A DNA stretch of 64,000 bases from Calditrichales bacterium MX18-03 (GCA_021083345.1 JAJGRE010000002.1:992001-1056000); one strand, 5' to 3'. Counted from the stretch's first letter, positions 55,100 through 63,200 are shown. Notes: generated from the letters alone by a model not told the origin. Translations and numbers: made by a program.

Positions 55100-56647
55100 T
55101 TATACAGGCAGGTTGCCGTGCTTCTTGGACGGTCTGCTTTCCCGCTTGCTGGAAAGCATTTCAAAGGCATTGGCCAGGCGCTGCCTGGTGGCTGCCGGCT
55201 CGATGACGTCATCCACGTAGCCCCGGCTTGCTGCGATATAGGGTGTGGCGAATTTGTCCTTGTATTCCTGTATCTTCTCCGCACGGGCTGCTGCCGGGTT
55301 CTCCGCCCCTTCGATATCCTTTTTGAATATGATGTTGGCTGCGCCGTCCGGTCCCATGACCGCTATTTCCGCCATAGGCCATGCATAGACCATGTCGGCT
55401 CCCAGATGCCTGCTGCACATTGCAATATACGCACCGCCGTAGGCTTTTCTAACGATGACGGTAACCTTGGGCACCGTGGCCTCGGAGTAAGCATAGAGCA
55501 TCTTGGCGCCGTGCCGGATGATTCCGCCGTATTCCTGGTTGGTTCCCGGCAGGAAGCCCGGTACGTCTACAAGGCTCAGCAGCGGTATGTTGAAGGCATC
55601 ACAGGTGCGGATGAACCTGGCAGCCTTGTCGGAGGCATCGATGTCCAGACAGCCGGCCAATACCTTGGGCTGGTTGGCGATGATGCCGATGCTGCTGCCG
55701 TTGATCCTGGCAAAGCCTGTGATGATGTTCATGGCGTAATAGGGCTGAACTTCAAAGAAATCCCCGTTGTCCACGATGCTCCGGATGATCTCCTTCATGT
55801 CGTAAGGCTTATTGGGACTATTCGGTATAATGCTATTCAGGGCTTCGTCCATCCGGTTCAGGTCATCCTCGCACAATACCACCGGTGCGGTTTCCAGATT
55901 GTTGGAGGGCAGGAAGCTCAGAAGACGCTTGATCTCTTCGATGCAAGCCTTGTCGTCCGGACTGATGAAGTGTGCCACGCCGCTGGTCCTGTTGTGGGTC
56001 ATGGCGCCGCCCAGCTCTTCTGCCGACACTTCTTCGCCGGTTACCGCCTTGATGACCTGGGGTCCTGTAATGAACATCTGGCTGGTCTTGTCTACCATGA
56101 AGACGAAGTCCGTCAGGGCCGGTGAGTAGACCGCACCGCCGGCGCAGGGTCCCATGATGACCGATATCTGCGGGATGACCCCTGATGCAATGGTGTTGCG
56201 ATAGAAGATGTCGCCAAAACCGGAGAGCGCATCAACACCTTCCTGTATCCTGGCACCGCCCGAGTCGTTCATTCCCACTACCGGTGCGCCCATTTTAAGA
56301 GCCAGGTCCAATACCTTGCATATCTTTTTCGCGTGCATTTCCCCCAGGGAACCGCCCACGACGGTAAAATCCTGTGCATAAACATACACCAGCCTGCCGT
56401 CCACCGTGCCGTAGCCTGTAACGACCCCTTCAGCCGGTGCCTCCATGGTCTCCATGCCGAACTCGGTGCAGCGGTGCTTGACGAAAGCGTCGATCTCGAC
56501 GAAGCTCGCCGGATCCATCAGCAGGTTGATTCGTTCCCTTGCCGTCAGCTTGCCGGATTTATGCTGCTTGCCGATCCGGTCCGCGCCGCCGCCCTGCTGT
56601 ATGCCTTCCAGTCTGTCCTGCAGATCCTTGATTTTATCCACTGACAT
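55100..56647 (-). CDS. mmdA: (Methyl)malonyl-CoA decarboxylase carboxyltransferase subunit (MmdA-like)
   Basis: A 515-residue acyl-CoA carboxyltransferase: N-terminal crotonase-like half with [14 protein letters not shown] and [13 protein letters not shown], and C-terminal half with [24 protein letters not shown] and [11 protein letters not shown]. Length and pattern match methylmalonyl-CoA decarboxylase alpha / propionyl-CoA carboxylase beta, not the longer glutaconyl-CoA enzyme. It moves CO2 from the acyl-CoA to biotin. Malonyl-CoA and methylmalonyl-CoA are both plausible substrates. A sigma-54 promoter lies 46-62 nt upstream of the ATG, making this a separate transcript from the aminotransferase gene. 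Confidence 0.9.
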   Translation of the reverse strand: MSVDKIKDLQDRLEGIQQGGGADRIGKQHKSGKLTARERINLLMDPASFVEIDAFVKHRCTEFGMETMEAPAEGVVTGYGTVDGRLVYVYAQDFTVVGGSLGEMHAKKICKVLDLALKMGAPVVGMNDSGGARIQEGVDALSGFGDIFYRNTIASGVIPQISVIMGPCAGGAVYSPALTDFVFMVDKTSQMFITGPQVIKAVTGEEVSAEELGGAMTHNRTSGVAHFISPDDKACIEEIKRLLSFLPSNNLETAPVVLCEDDLNRMDEALNSIIPNSPNKPYDMKEIIRSIVDNGDFFEVQPYYAMNIITGFARINGSSIGIIANQPKVLAGCLDIDASDKAARFIRTCDAFNIPLLSLVDVPGFLPGTNQEYGGIIRHGAKMLYAYSEATVPKVTVIVRKAYGGAYIAMCSRHLGADMVYAWPMAEIAVMGPDGAANIIFKKDIEGAENPAAARAEKIQEYKDKFATPYIAASRGYVDDVIEPAATRQRLANAFEMLSSKRESRPSKKHGNLPV

Positions 56648-56692
56648 AGATTTTCCTCCGTTTCATCTTTTATGATTGCACCGTTCTTAATT

Positions 56693-56709
56693 AGCAATTC
56701 TTATGCCAA
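56693..56709 (-). promoter_or_regulatory. Sigma-54 (-24/-12) promoter of the decarboxylase operon
   Basis: Minus strand reads TTGGCATAAGAATTGCT, with GG and GC exactly 10 nt apart. It differs from the kdd promoter at three positions. The predicted start, near 56682, is about 35 nt before the mmdA ATG. Confidence 0.84.
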
Positions 56710-56729
56710 TATCCACGCCCAAACAGACG

Positions 56730-56758
56730 AGAGACAACAGGTGAACCCTGTTGTCTCT
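56730..56758. promoter_or_regulatory. 12-bp palindrome upstream of the mmdA sigma-54 promoter
   Basis: Perfect inverted repeat AGAGACAACAGG / CCTGTTGTCTCT with a 5-nt spacer, centred about 62 bp before the predicted start. It has no T-run on either strand. Its place and symmetry suit an enhancer site for a sigma-54 activator; an RNA hairpin is the alternative. Confidence 0.5.
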
Positions 56759-56858
56759 ATGGTTGTAAACGTTTGAAATTATCTTGGCTGCGTCATGTAC
56801 AACGGCAGCACACGACATTTTCGATGCATTTTTGTATCTTTGATTCATTCATGTATCT

Positions 56859-58202
56859 TTAGCCAATCATGCCGTCCACAGCACCCAGGACTTCATCCAT
56901 GATTGTCATGGCTTCAGAGAGCTGCGCTTCGTTGATGGTCAGCGGCGGTGCCACAATGACCATGTTCTCATGGGTATAGGTCCAGAAGCCCTTGCTCACC
57001 AGCATGCCCAGGATCTTCTTCATCAGCTTCTCCGGATCCTTGCCGTAAGCTACCAGCGGTTCCTTGGTCTCTTTATCCTTTACCAGCTCGATGGCCGTGA
57101 ACAGTCCGATGTACCGCACATCCCCTACGCAGGCATGCTTTGCCTTCAGGTCTTCCAGAATGCCGCCCAGCACCTTGCCCATGGCTTTGGCATTCTCTAT
57201 CAGCTTTTCTTCCTTGTATACGTCTATGGTCGCTACTGCCGCTGCACAGCCGATGGGATGGCCGCTGTAGGTCAGTCCGCACCACAGCATGTTGTCGTCA
57301 AAGTGTTTTGCTATCGCCTTGCTGACGATGACGCCGCCCAGCGGTACATAGCCGCAGGTTGCGCCCTTTGCAAAGGTGATCATGTCCGGCTTGACGTTCC
57401 AATGGTTCACGGCGAACCATTCGCCCGTTCTGCCCCAGCCTGCCATGACCTCGTCGCACACCATCATGATGTTGAACTCGTCACACAGGTCTCTTACGCC
57501 CTGCAGGTAGCCGTCCGGCGGGATGATGATCCCGTTGCTGCCCGTTACCGTCTCAAGGAATATGGCCGCTACATGATCCGGTCCCTCATACAGGATCTGC
57601 TCTCTCAGCTGTCCGATGTAGTACTTCGTCGCTTCCTTCTCATCCTTGAACGCAAAGGGCGCTCTGTACACATAGGGATCAAAGAACTTCACAAAGCCCG
57701 GTATCCCCGGCTCGCTGGGGAATCTTCTCTGCTCTCCCGTCAGGTTGGCCGCGCCGTAGCTGGCGCCGTGGTAGGAACGGTATCTGGAGAATACTTTGTT
57801 CTTGCCTGTGAACATCCTGGCGATCTTGATGGCGTTTTCGTTGGCTTCCGCTCCGGCGTTTACGAAGAACACCTTGCCCATGTTGTCAGGGCTCACTTCG
57901 ATGATCTTTCTTGCTGCTTCCGACTTGCAGTCGAAGGCAAAGGCCGGTCCCATGAAGGGCATCTTGTCTGCCTGTTCCTTGATGGCTTCGATGACCTTCC
58001 TGTTGCCGTGTCCGATGTTCATATTCACCAGCTGGGAGGACATGTCGAAATACTGCTTGCCGTCCGCATCCCAGAAATAGATGCCTTCAGCCTTTGTGAC
58101 CACGATGGGGTTCAACGCGCCCTGCGCGCTCCAGGAATGCAAGCTATAGGCCAGGTCGTCGCCCTTTACCTTTTTTCCGTAATCCATGACATTCTCTGAC
58201 AT
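56859..58202 (-). CDS. Class III omega-amino acid:pyruvate-type aminotransferase (beta-alanine or taurine)
   Basis: A 447-residue fold-type I PLP enzyme. It has FVNAGAEANENAIKIAR, the SYHGASYGA segment, VCDEVMAGWGRTG with the PLP-binding aspartate, and the Schiff-base lysine in TFAKGATCGYVPLGG (about 277). Class III enzymes of this subtype act on terminal amino groups, for example beta-alanine, taurine or GABA. Start ATG 58202 has GGAGGA upstream; a longer frame from 58241 runs into the structured intergenic element. It is downstream of the CoA-acylating aldehyde dehydrogenase, so its aldehyde product is probably passed on to that enzyme. Malonate semialdehyde from beta-alanine suits the decarboxylase next door; taurine is the main alternative. 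Confidence 0.85.
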   Translation of the reverse strand: MSENVMDYGKKVKGDDLAYSLHSWSAQGALNPIVVTKAEGIYFWDADGKQYFDMSSQLVNMNIGHGNRKVIEAIKEQADKMPFMGPAFAFDCKSEAARKIIEVSPDNMGKVFFVNAGAEANENAIKIARMFTGKNKVFSRYRSYHGASYGAANLTGEQRRFPSEPGIPGFVKFFDPYVYRAPFAFKDEKEATKYYIGQLREQILYEGPDHVAAIFLETVTGSNGIIIPPDGYLQGVRDLCDEFNIMMVCDEVMAGWGRTGEWFAVNHWNVKPDMITFAKGATCGYVPLGGVIVSKAIAKHFDDNMLWCGLTYSGHPIGCAAAVATIDVYKEEKLIENAKAMGKVLGGILEDLKAKHACVGDVRYIGLFTAIELVKDKETKEPLVAYGKDPEKLMKKILGMLVSKGFWTYTHENMVIVAPPLTINEAQLSEAMTIMDEVLGAVDGMIG

Positions 58203-58236
58203 TCTTTCTCTCCTCCATCTACATTTAATGAGATTT

Positions 58237-58505
58237 GACAAACCTTGATTTAACGGATGATATGTATAAGCCCGTATTGTTACCCTTATCAGAAAGGACT
58301 AATTGCTCGTATCATTAAAAAACCTAACGCTTTAAAACCGTGCCTCGTGCAGGTGCGGCAATAAATGCTGGCAACTGCCGTTGGCATTTATGCCGATGCG
58401 TCCGTGCAAGTCTTACGGCTTTTGAATAATCCTTCGCAAAGTCCTTTTAGCTGAACGACTAAAGATACGTCATTATACATATCACCGTTTGAATGTAGGT
58501 TTGTC
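58237..58505 (-). other. Large nested inverted-repeat element between aldehyde dehydrogenase and aminotransferase genes
   Basis: The 322-bp gap holds no gene but strong nested pairing: GACAAACCT (58237-58245) with AGGTTTGTC (58497-58505); AACGGATGATATGTATAA (58252-58269) with TTATACATATCACCGTT (58473-58489, one bulge); AAAACCGT with ACGGCTTTT; ATAAATGC with GCATTTAT. AAGGACT/AGTCCTT and CGTATC/GATACG would cross each other as a pseudoknot. It looks like a structured RNA domain or MITE of about 270 nt. Confidence 0.65.
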
Positions 58506-58524
58506 AGTACTTATTGCCTATTCT

Positions 58525-59922
58525 CTAGTCGTTCATTACGTCTCCAAAGAGCTCCTCATCCGTTGGTTTGACCGGCGGGAAAGGTCTGGATACCCAAGTG
58601 GTATTGATCATATGCTTCCAGGTGATGTTCTCCGAAACGATGTTCCCGCCCCAGGAGCCGCAGCCCAGGCTGGTGGTGAACGGCATGCCGTTGAACCAGT
58701 TGCCTGTGTTGGCCAGCGCCTGACCCTGGCGTACGTTCATGCGGCTTACCTTGGTCATCATGGCCAATTCCATGATATGGTCCTCGTTGAAGGAGTGGAT
58801 GCCGCAGGAGTGGCCCATTCCCTGGTACTTAGTGATTTCATTGACCTTGCTGACGGCTTCTTCGAACTTGCCATATTTGAACAGTGCTACCACCACCGAA
58901 AGCTTCTCTCCGGAGAAAGGATGCTCTGCGCCGACGCCTGTCTCTTCCACCATAATGAACTTCCTGTCCTCAGGAATCTCGATTCCTGCTTCCTTGGCGA
59001 TGGTCTGTGCCGACTGGGCAATGATCTTGGGGCTCAGGTGTCCGTCAACCCACATCGCTGCCTGCAGCTTTGCCTTTTCTTCTGCTGTTGCCAGGTATCC
59101 GCCTTCGGCCTTCAGCGCTTCGATGAGTCCTGCGTAAACGCCTTCCTGTATGATCAGCGAGTTCTCAGCCGAGCAGCTGGTTGCAAAGTCGAAGGTCTTG
59201 CTGCTCTTGATCTTGTTGGCTGCATCCGCCAGGTCCGCTGTCTCATCTACCACGACAACCGCATTGCCGGCGCCTACGCCGTATGACGGTGTGCCTGATG
59301 TATAAGCCGCTTTTACCATTCCGGCACCACCGGTGGCCAGTACCAGGTCAACCTGCTTCATCAGCTCGTTGCTGATCTCCAGTGTGGGTTCTTCAATGGC
59401 GATAACCAGGTCTTCCGGTGCACCGTACTTCTTCAAGGCCTCTCTCATGATGTTTGCGATATAGGCATTGGTCTTCTTTGTCCTGGGGTGGGGGGCCAGT
59501 ATGATGGCATTTCTTCCCTTCAGTGCGTGGGAAACCTTGACTGTGGGTGTCGCTTCCGGATTGGTGCAGGGGCACAATGCGCCGATGACCCCTACCGGCT
59601 TTGCGATCTTCATGATCTGTTTTTCTTCGTCTATTTCGATGATGCCGACGGATTTCTTGCCCTGCATGTCGCGTACGGCACCCTTGGCCTTTGCCATCAG
59701 CTTGTTGTATTTTCCGTCAAAATTGCCCATGCGGGATTCTTCGACAGCCAGCTTGGATATTTCCTGGGCCGGGCCGTCCTTGACCACGTTCCACACCACT
59801 GCACGGACCAGTTTGTCAACCTGTTCCTGGTTATAGTATTCGATGGCTTCCTGTGCCGCCCTGGCTCTTTTCACCAGACCCGCCACATATTCCGCTGCAT
59901 TCAGGTTCATTTCATTGCTCAT
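58525..59922 (-). CDS. CoA-acylating aldehyde dehydrogenase (malonate semialdehyde or sulfoacetaldehyde type)
   Basis: A 465-residue enzyme of the acylating ALDH group (EutE/SauS-like). It has GVIGALCPCTNPEATP, ILAPHPRTKKTNAY, ATGGAGMVKAAYTSG and the catalytic cysteine in FATSCSAENS (about 247), with a C-terminal LGCGSWGGNIVSENI. It would oxidise an aldehyde with NAD and CoA to an acyl-CoA. The nearest named type I can recall is acylating sulfoacetaldehyde dehydrogenase, but the adjacent aminotransferase and (methyl)malonyl-CoA decarboxylase favour malonate semialdehyde or methylmalonate semialdehyde. It is the fourth gene of dctP-dctQ-dctM-ALDH-aminotransferase. Confidence 0.85.
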   Translation of the reverse strand: MSNEMNLNAAEYVAGLVKRARAAQEAIEYYNQEQVDKLVRAVVWNVVKDGPAQEISKLAVEESRMGNFDGKYNKLMAKAKGAVRDMQGKKSVGIIEIDEEKQIMKIAKPVGVIGALCPCTNPEATPTVKVSHALKGRNAIILAPHPRTKKTNAYIANIMREALKKYGAPEDLVIAIEEPTLEISNELMKQVDLVLATGGAGMVKAAYTSGTPSYGVGAGNAVVVVDETADLADAANKIKSSKTFDFATSCSAENSLIIQEGVYAGLIEALKAEGGYLATAEEKAKLQAAMWVDGHLSPKIIAQSAQTIAKEAGIEIPEDRKFIMVEETGVGAEHPFSGEKLSVVVALFKYGKFEEAVSKVNEITKYQGMGHSCGIHSFNEDHIMELAMMTKVSRMNVRQGQALANTGNWFNGMPFTTSLGCGSWGGNIVSENITWKHMINTTWVSRPFPPVKPTDEELFGDVMND

Positions 59923-59951
59923 TGTTTTTCCTCCTTAATGTCCCTTTTTGA

Positions 59952-61259
59952 TTAGAAGTTGCTTCCCAATACCAATCTCGGCAGCCACAACGCAAACTGG
60001 GGAATATAGGTTGTAAGCAGCAGCGTCGGCAGCCAGGCAAATAGGATCAGTGCCATGGTCGGCCTCAGCATTTCATTCACCGGTGCACCGCCTACCCGAC
60101 CCGCCAGATAGAGGAAAGGCGCGCAGGGCGGTGTTACGCAGCCCATACCCAGATTAACGCCCAGTATGGCTGCAAACTGAATGGGGCTGACTCCAAGCTG
60201 CGTTACGATGGGCAGCAGGATTGGTGTACACAGCAGGATGGCGCTGATGTCGTCCATCAGCATGCCCATGATAATCATGAATATATTGATCATCATGATG
60301 ATAACCAGCGGGTTCTCGGAAATTGCCTGAAGAAGGAACATCAGCTTCTGAGGTACGTTCTCCATAATGTATAAGCGGCTCAATACCTGAACCGAGAAAA
60401 GCATGATCAGGATAACGCCCGCTGTGGTTACCGAGTTCAGAACGGTTTTGTAGAACTCCTGCTTATTCAGTCCCTTGTAGATGAACATCCCCACGGGAAT
60501 GGCATAAAGACAGGAAATCGCTGCCGCTTCGGTGGGTGTCATGATCCCGCCGTAGATGCCGCCCAGGATGATGACCGGTGCCATGATGGCCGGAGCAGCC
60601 TTTATGGACTTTTTGCCGAAGAGCTTGGCAGTCGTCGCCAGGCTATAGTTCTCAGTCACTTTTATATCGGGATTATTCCTCAGAAGGAATATATTTACCA
60701 AACTGAACAGGATAACCAGCGTAATACCGGGAATGACTGTCGCCAGGAAGCTGGCCAGTACTGATTGACCGCCTACCCAGGCGTAGATGATCATGGTAAC
60801 GCTGGGGGGTATCAGAAGTCCCAGTACGCCCGCACTGGCTATCAATGCCGAGCAATGGCCTCTCGGGTAGCCTGCAGCATACATACGGGGAAGCATGATG
60901 GAGCCGATGCAGGAAACTGTTGCACAGCCGGATCCTGAAATGGCACCGAAGATGGCGCAGGAAATAACCATAACTGCGCCCAATCCGCCTTTGATCCTGC
61001 CGATGAAAAGCTCAACCAGGTCTACCAGTTTTTCGCCGATACCGCCTTTTTCCATCAGTCCTCCAGCCAAGACAAATAAGGGAATGGCTGTCAGGATGAT
61101 GGAGCTGGCTTTGCTGTAACCGTAGGGCAGCAAGAAACCCGGGTCATACTTGCCCATCACGACGACCACCAAAGATGAAGCGAAGAACGAGAAGGGAATG
61201 GGAACCCCTATGATTAACGTGACTAAAAGTGCGATAAACGCGACAGCTATTATAAGCAT
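59952..61259 (-). CDS. dctM: TRAP transporter large permease (DctM)
   Basis: A 435-residue membrane protein with about 12 helices, the channel-forming DctM subunit of a tripartite ATP-independent transporter. It shows GVPIPFSFFASSLVV near the start and family GSGCATVSCIGSIMLPRMYAAGYPRG and LLIPPSVTMIIYAWVGGQSV regions. With DctQ and DctP it imports a carboxylate or sulfonate with Na+. The gene is 1 nt from dctQ and 29 nt before the aldehyde dehydrogenase gene. Confidence 0.93.
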   Translation of the reverse strand: MLIIAVAFIALLVTLIIGVPIPFSFFASSLVVVVMGKYDPGFLLPYGYSKASSIILTAIPLFVLAGGLMEKGGIGEKLVDLVELFIGRIKGGLGAVMVISCAIFGAISGSGCATVSCIGSIMLPRMYAAGYPRGHCSALIASAGVLGLLIPPSVTMIIYAWVGGQSVLASFLATVIPGITLVILFSLVNIFLLRNNPDIKVTENYSLATTAKLFGKKSIKAAPAIMAPVIILGGIYGGIMTPTEAAAISCLYAIPVGMFIYKGLNKQEFYKTVLNSVTTAGVILIMLFSVQVLSRLYIMENVPQKLMFLLQAISENPLVIIMMINIFMIIMGMLMDDISAILLCTPILLPIVTQLGVSPIQFAAILGVNLGMGCVTPPCAPFLYLAGRVGGAPVNEMLRPTMALILFAWLPTLLLTTYIPQFALWLPRLVLGSNF

Positions 61260-61260
61260 A

Positions 61261-61791
61261 TTACAAACACTCCCCCTTCGATTCAGTTTTCCTGAAAACA
61301 GGTAAGGCAGCCTTTATATCATCATAAAAATAAACGATATTATAAAAAGACATTAAGGAAAGTCCTACAAAAATGGAACCCTGACCGATAACCATGGGCA
61401 AGCGCCAGACAGGTGTACGGGTGTTCATGGTGATGCCCCAAACGACAAACTGAAATGCCCAGGCATTGAAAACCAGACCCAATATCGTGGTCAGCAGTGA
61501 TCTCAACAGATTAATCGATGTCTTGAATTTTCCTTCCTTGAGGTAAATATTCAGTATGTCCGCTGCAATCTGGCTTTTCTCGTAGCTGCCGTAAGAGCTG
61601 CCGATCATATACAGCCACATGGCAACCATCGCCAATACTTCCTCATAGCCGGCCAGGTCAATGTTCAGCAGGAACCGCATCAACATAGCCAATGCAACAA
61701 TAATCATGGTGGCCATACCTGTAACAAACATAAGGCCTCTTTGAATGACAGCCAGTGATTTCCACACAACATTATTCTCTCTTGACAACAC
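61261..61791 (-). CDS. dctQ: TRAP transporter small permease (DctQ)
   Basis: A 176-residue membrane protein with four helices, the small DctQ subunit. The second helix region EEVLAMVAMWLYMIGSSYGSYEKSQIAADIL is typical of the family. It pairs with DctM 1 nt downstream. Separated from dctP by a gap holding two hairpins. Confidence 0.9.
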   Translation of the reverse strand: MLSRENNVVWKSLAVIQRGLMFVTGMATMIIVALAMLMRFLLNIDLAGYEEVLAMVAMWLYMIGSSYGSYEKSQIAADILNIYLKEGKFKTSINLLRSLLTTILGLVFNAWAFQFVVWGITMNTRTPVWRLPMVIGQGSIFVGLSLMSFYNIVYFYDDIKAALPVFRKTESKGECL

Positions 61792-61798
61792 AAGCCCT

Positions 61799-61835
61799 CC
61801 TTATCTGACAGATAAGGGAGAGGTGACCCTCTCCC
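61799..61835 (-). other. Two adjacent hairpins between dctP and dctQ
   Basis: CCTTATCT / AGATAAGG (61799-61817) and GGGAGAGG / CCTCTCCC (61816-61835) form two compact stems in the 67-nt gap. No T-run follows, so they more likely protect the dctP message and raise the binding protein above the permease. Confidence 0.55.
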
Positions 61836-61858
61836 TCCTGCAATCATTATTACTGCTA

Positions 61859-62908
61859 TTATTTATATTGTTCTTTCAGGCCGTCAAGCAGTTCTTTTGT
61901 ATAAACTTCTTCCAGTTTAGGCCAGGTATTGGCTCTGACATACTCAGCCAGCTTCTGAACTTCCTCATTGGATAATCTGGTTACTTTAACACCCTTCTTC
62001 TCCAGCTCGGCAGCCCACTTCTCGTCTTCGTCTTTTGCCAGGTCAAAGCTTGCTTTGCTCTGAGTTGAGAAAGCTTCAACAACCACTTTCTGGTCTTCAG
62101 GCGTCAATTTCGCAAAAGTCTTGTTGCTCATAACGTAAGCTGTGCTTTCAGCGTGCATGTGCGTTATATAGAAGTACTTGATTACTTCTCCGACCCAGTG
62201 GTAGTTTACGTTTGGCGTTCCGCCGATCCATCCGTCAACAACGCCGGTCTGGATGGCAGTCGGTGCCTCTGCATAAGGAACAGTGATCGGTGTGTATCCT
62301 AAATCTTCCATAGGCGCTCTGGATGCCGGAGCTGCCCAAACACGGATCTTCAAACCCTTATTTGCACCGGGCGTGCTGAAATCCTTAGGTTCTTTCTTGG
62401 TTCCCATTCCAATGTAGCCTTCCAGGTAGAAGCCCAGGAACTTGACGCCCAGCTTGTCATTATATTCTACGAATTTGTTGTACAGGAATGAGCCGGGGGC
62501 ATATACCTTTTTCGCTTCGTCATATCCTGTTGTTAGATACGGCGTATATGCAGAGCCAAGTCGGCCGTCAAGGGAGTCCGGAATGGTGATGTGGCCGATA
62601 TCGATGGTTCCTCTTACGATCTCTTCATATACGGTGTTGTAGTCGCCCAGCTGGCTGGCCGGGTAGAGATCGATCAACACTCTGCCGTTTGTCTTTGCCT
62701 TAACTTCCTCAACAATGGCTTTGGCCGACCGGGTGGCCATATGCTCGATGGGGTGGTCTGTCGCCATTCTCAGCGTAATGGGCTTCGCTTCCGGTGCAGC
62801 AGCTGCTGCTTCGGCGGCTGGAGCCGCAGGCTTCGGTGCGCAGGCTGTAAAAGTAAATGCCACGCATACAACCAGTGCTAAGAAAACCAGCATGTTTCTT
62901 TTTTTCAT
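61859..62908 (-). CDS. dctP: TRAP transporter substrate-binding lipoprotein (DctP)
   Basis: A 349-residue solute-binding protein. It has a signal peptide with lipobox FTAC (cysteine about 23), an Ala/Pro-rich linker, then a DctP domain opening ITLRMATDHPIEH. The carboxylate-binding arginine is likely in LKIRVWAAPASRAP. Ligand unknown; context allows beta-alanine-related carboxylates, taurine or pantoate. First gene of the operon, with ATG 62908 preceded by AAGGGGG. Confidence 0.92.
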   Translation of the reverse strand: MKKRNMLVFLALVVCVAFTFTACAPKPAAPAAEAAAAAPEAKPITLRMATDHPIEHMATRSAKAIVEEVKAKTNGRVLIDLYPASQLGDYNTVYEEIVRGTIDIGHITIPDSLDGRLGSAYTPYLTTGYDEAKKVYAPGSFLYNKFVEYNDKLGVKFLGFYLEGYIGMGTKKEPKDFSTPGANKGLKIRVWAAPASRAPMEDLGYTPITVPYAEAPTAIQTGVVDGWIGGTPNVNYHWVGEVIKYFYITHMHAESTAYVMSNKTFAKLTPEDQKVVVEAFSTQSKASFDLAKDEDEKWAAELEKKGVKVTRLSNEEVQKLAEYVRANTWPKLEEVYTKELLDGLKEQYK

Positions 62909-63042
62909 TTTTCTTCCCCCTTAAATCTATTTATTTTATTGGTCGTGAGGTCCTTGTCCTCCTTCCCAAAAGGTTCGACATCCTGATAACGATTGTAAAA
63001 ACGTGTGTTTTTATGTATTATATTAATAAATAGTACCAAAGC

Positions 63043-63073
63043 AATCTTTAAATAATCTTTAAGAAATCTTTAA
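63043..63073. promoter_or_regulatory. Three AATCTTTAA repeats phased at 11 bp
   Basis: AATCTTTAA starts at 63043, 63054 and 63065, one helix turn apart, in the 292-bp region between the divergent dctP and PAS sensor genes. Tandem 11-bp repeats are the usual binding pattern of OmpR/PhoB-type response regulators. Confidence 0.6.
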
Positions 63074-63200
63074 ATAAAATAAAATTACAAAAAATTTTTT
63101 TTATTCATTATATTTAGACAATTAATTATCAAACTTGCTGTTTATGCAAAAATCGGCTATTACATACGATAAAACTTTCACAAAATGAAAGGATGATCCT

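Noticed and set aside
52800-56647. Glutaconyl-CoA or oxaloacetate decarboxylase
   Set aside because: The carboxyltransferase is of the 515-residue MmdA/PccB type, shorter than glutaconyl-CoA decarboxylase alpha and unlike the oxaloacetate enzyme's alpha chain.
56970-58199. A 409-codon plus-strand frame opposite the aminotransferase gene
   Set aside because: It mirrors a strongly conserved coding sequence; composition is typical of an antisense shadow.
58381-58400. A plus-strand sigma-54 site starting TTGGCATTTATGCC
   Set aside because: The downstream GC is not 10 nt from GG and no plus-strand gene follows; the sequence is part of a stem-loop.
56859-62908. Taurine fermentation (taurine:pyruvate aminotransferase, acylating sulfoacetaldehyde dehydrogenase, TRAP transporter)
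   Set aside because: Possible by family, and kept as the main alternative, but no sulfite-releasing enzyme (IslA, Xsc) or sulfonate gene is nearby, and the adjacent biotin decarboxylase has no role in it.
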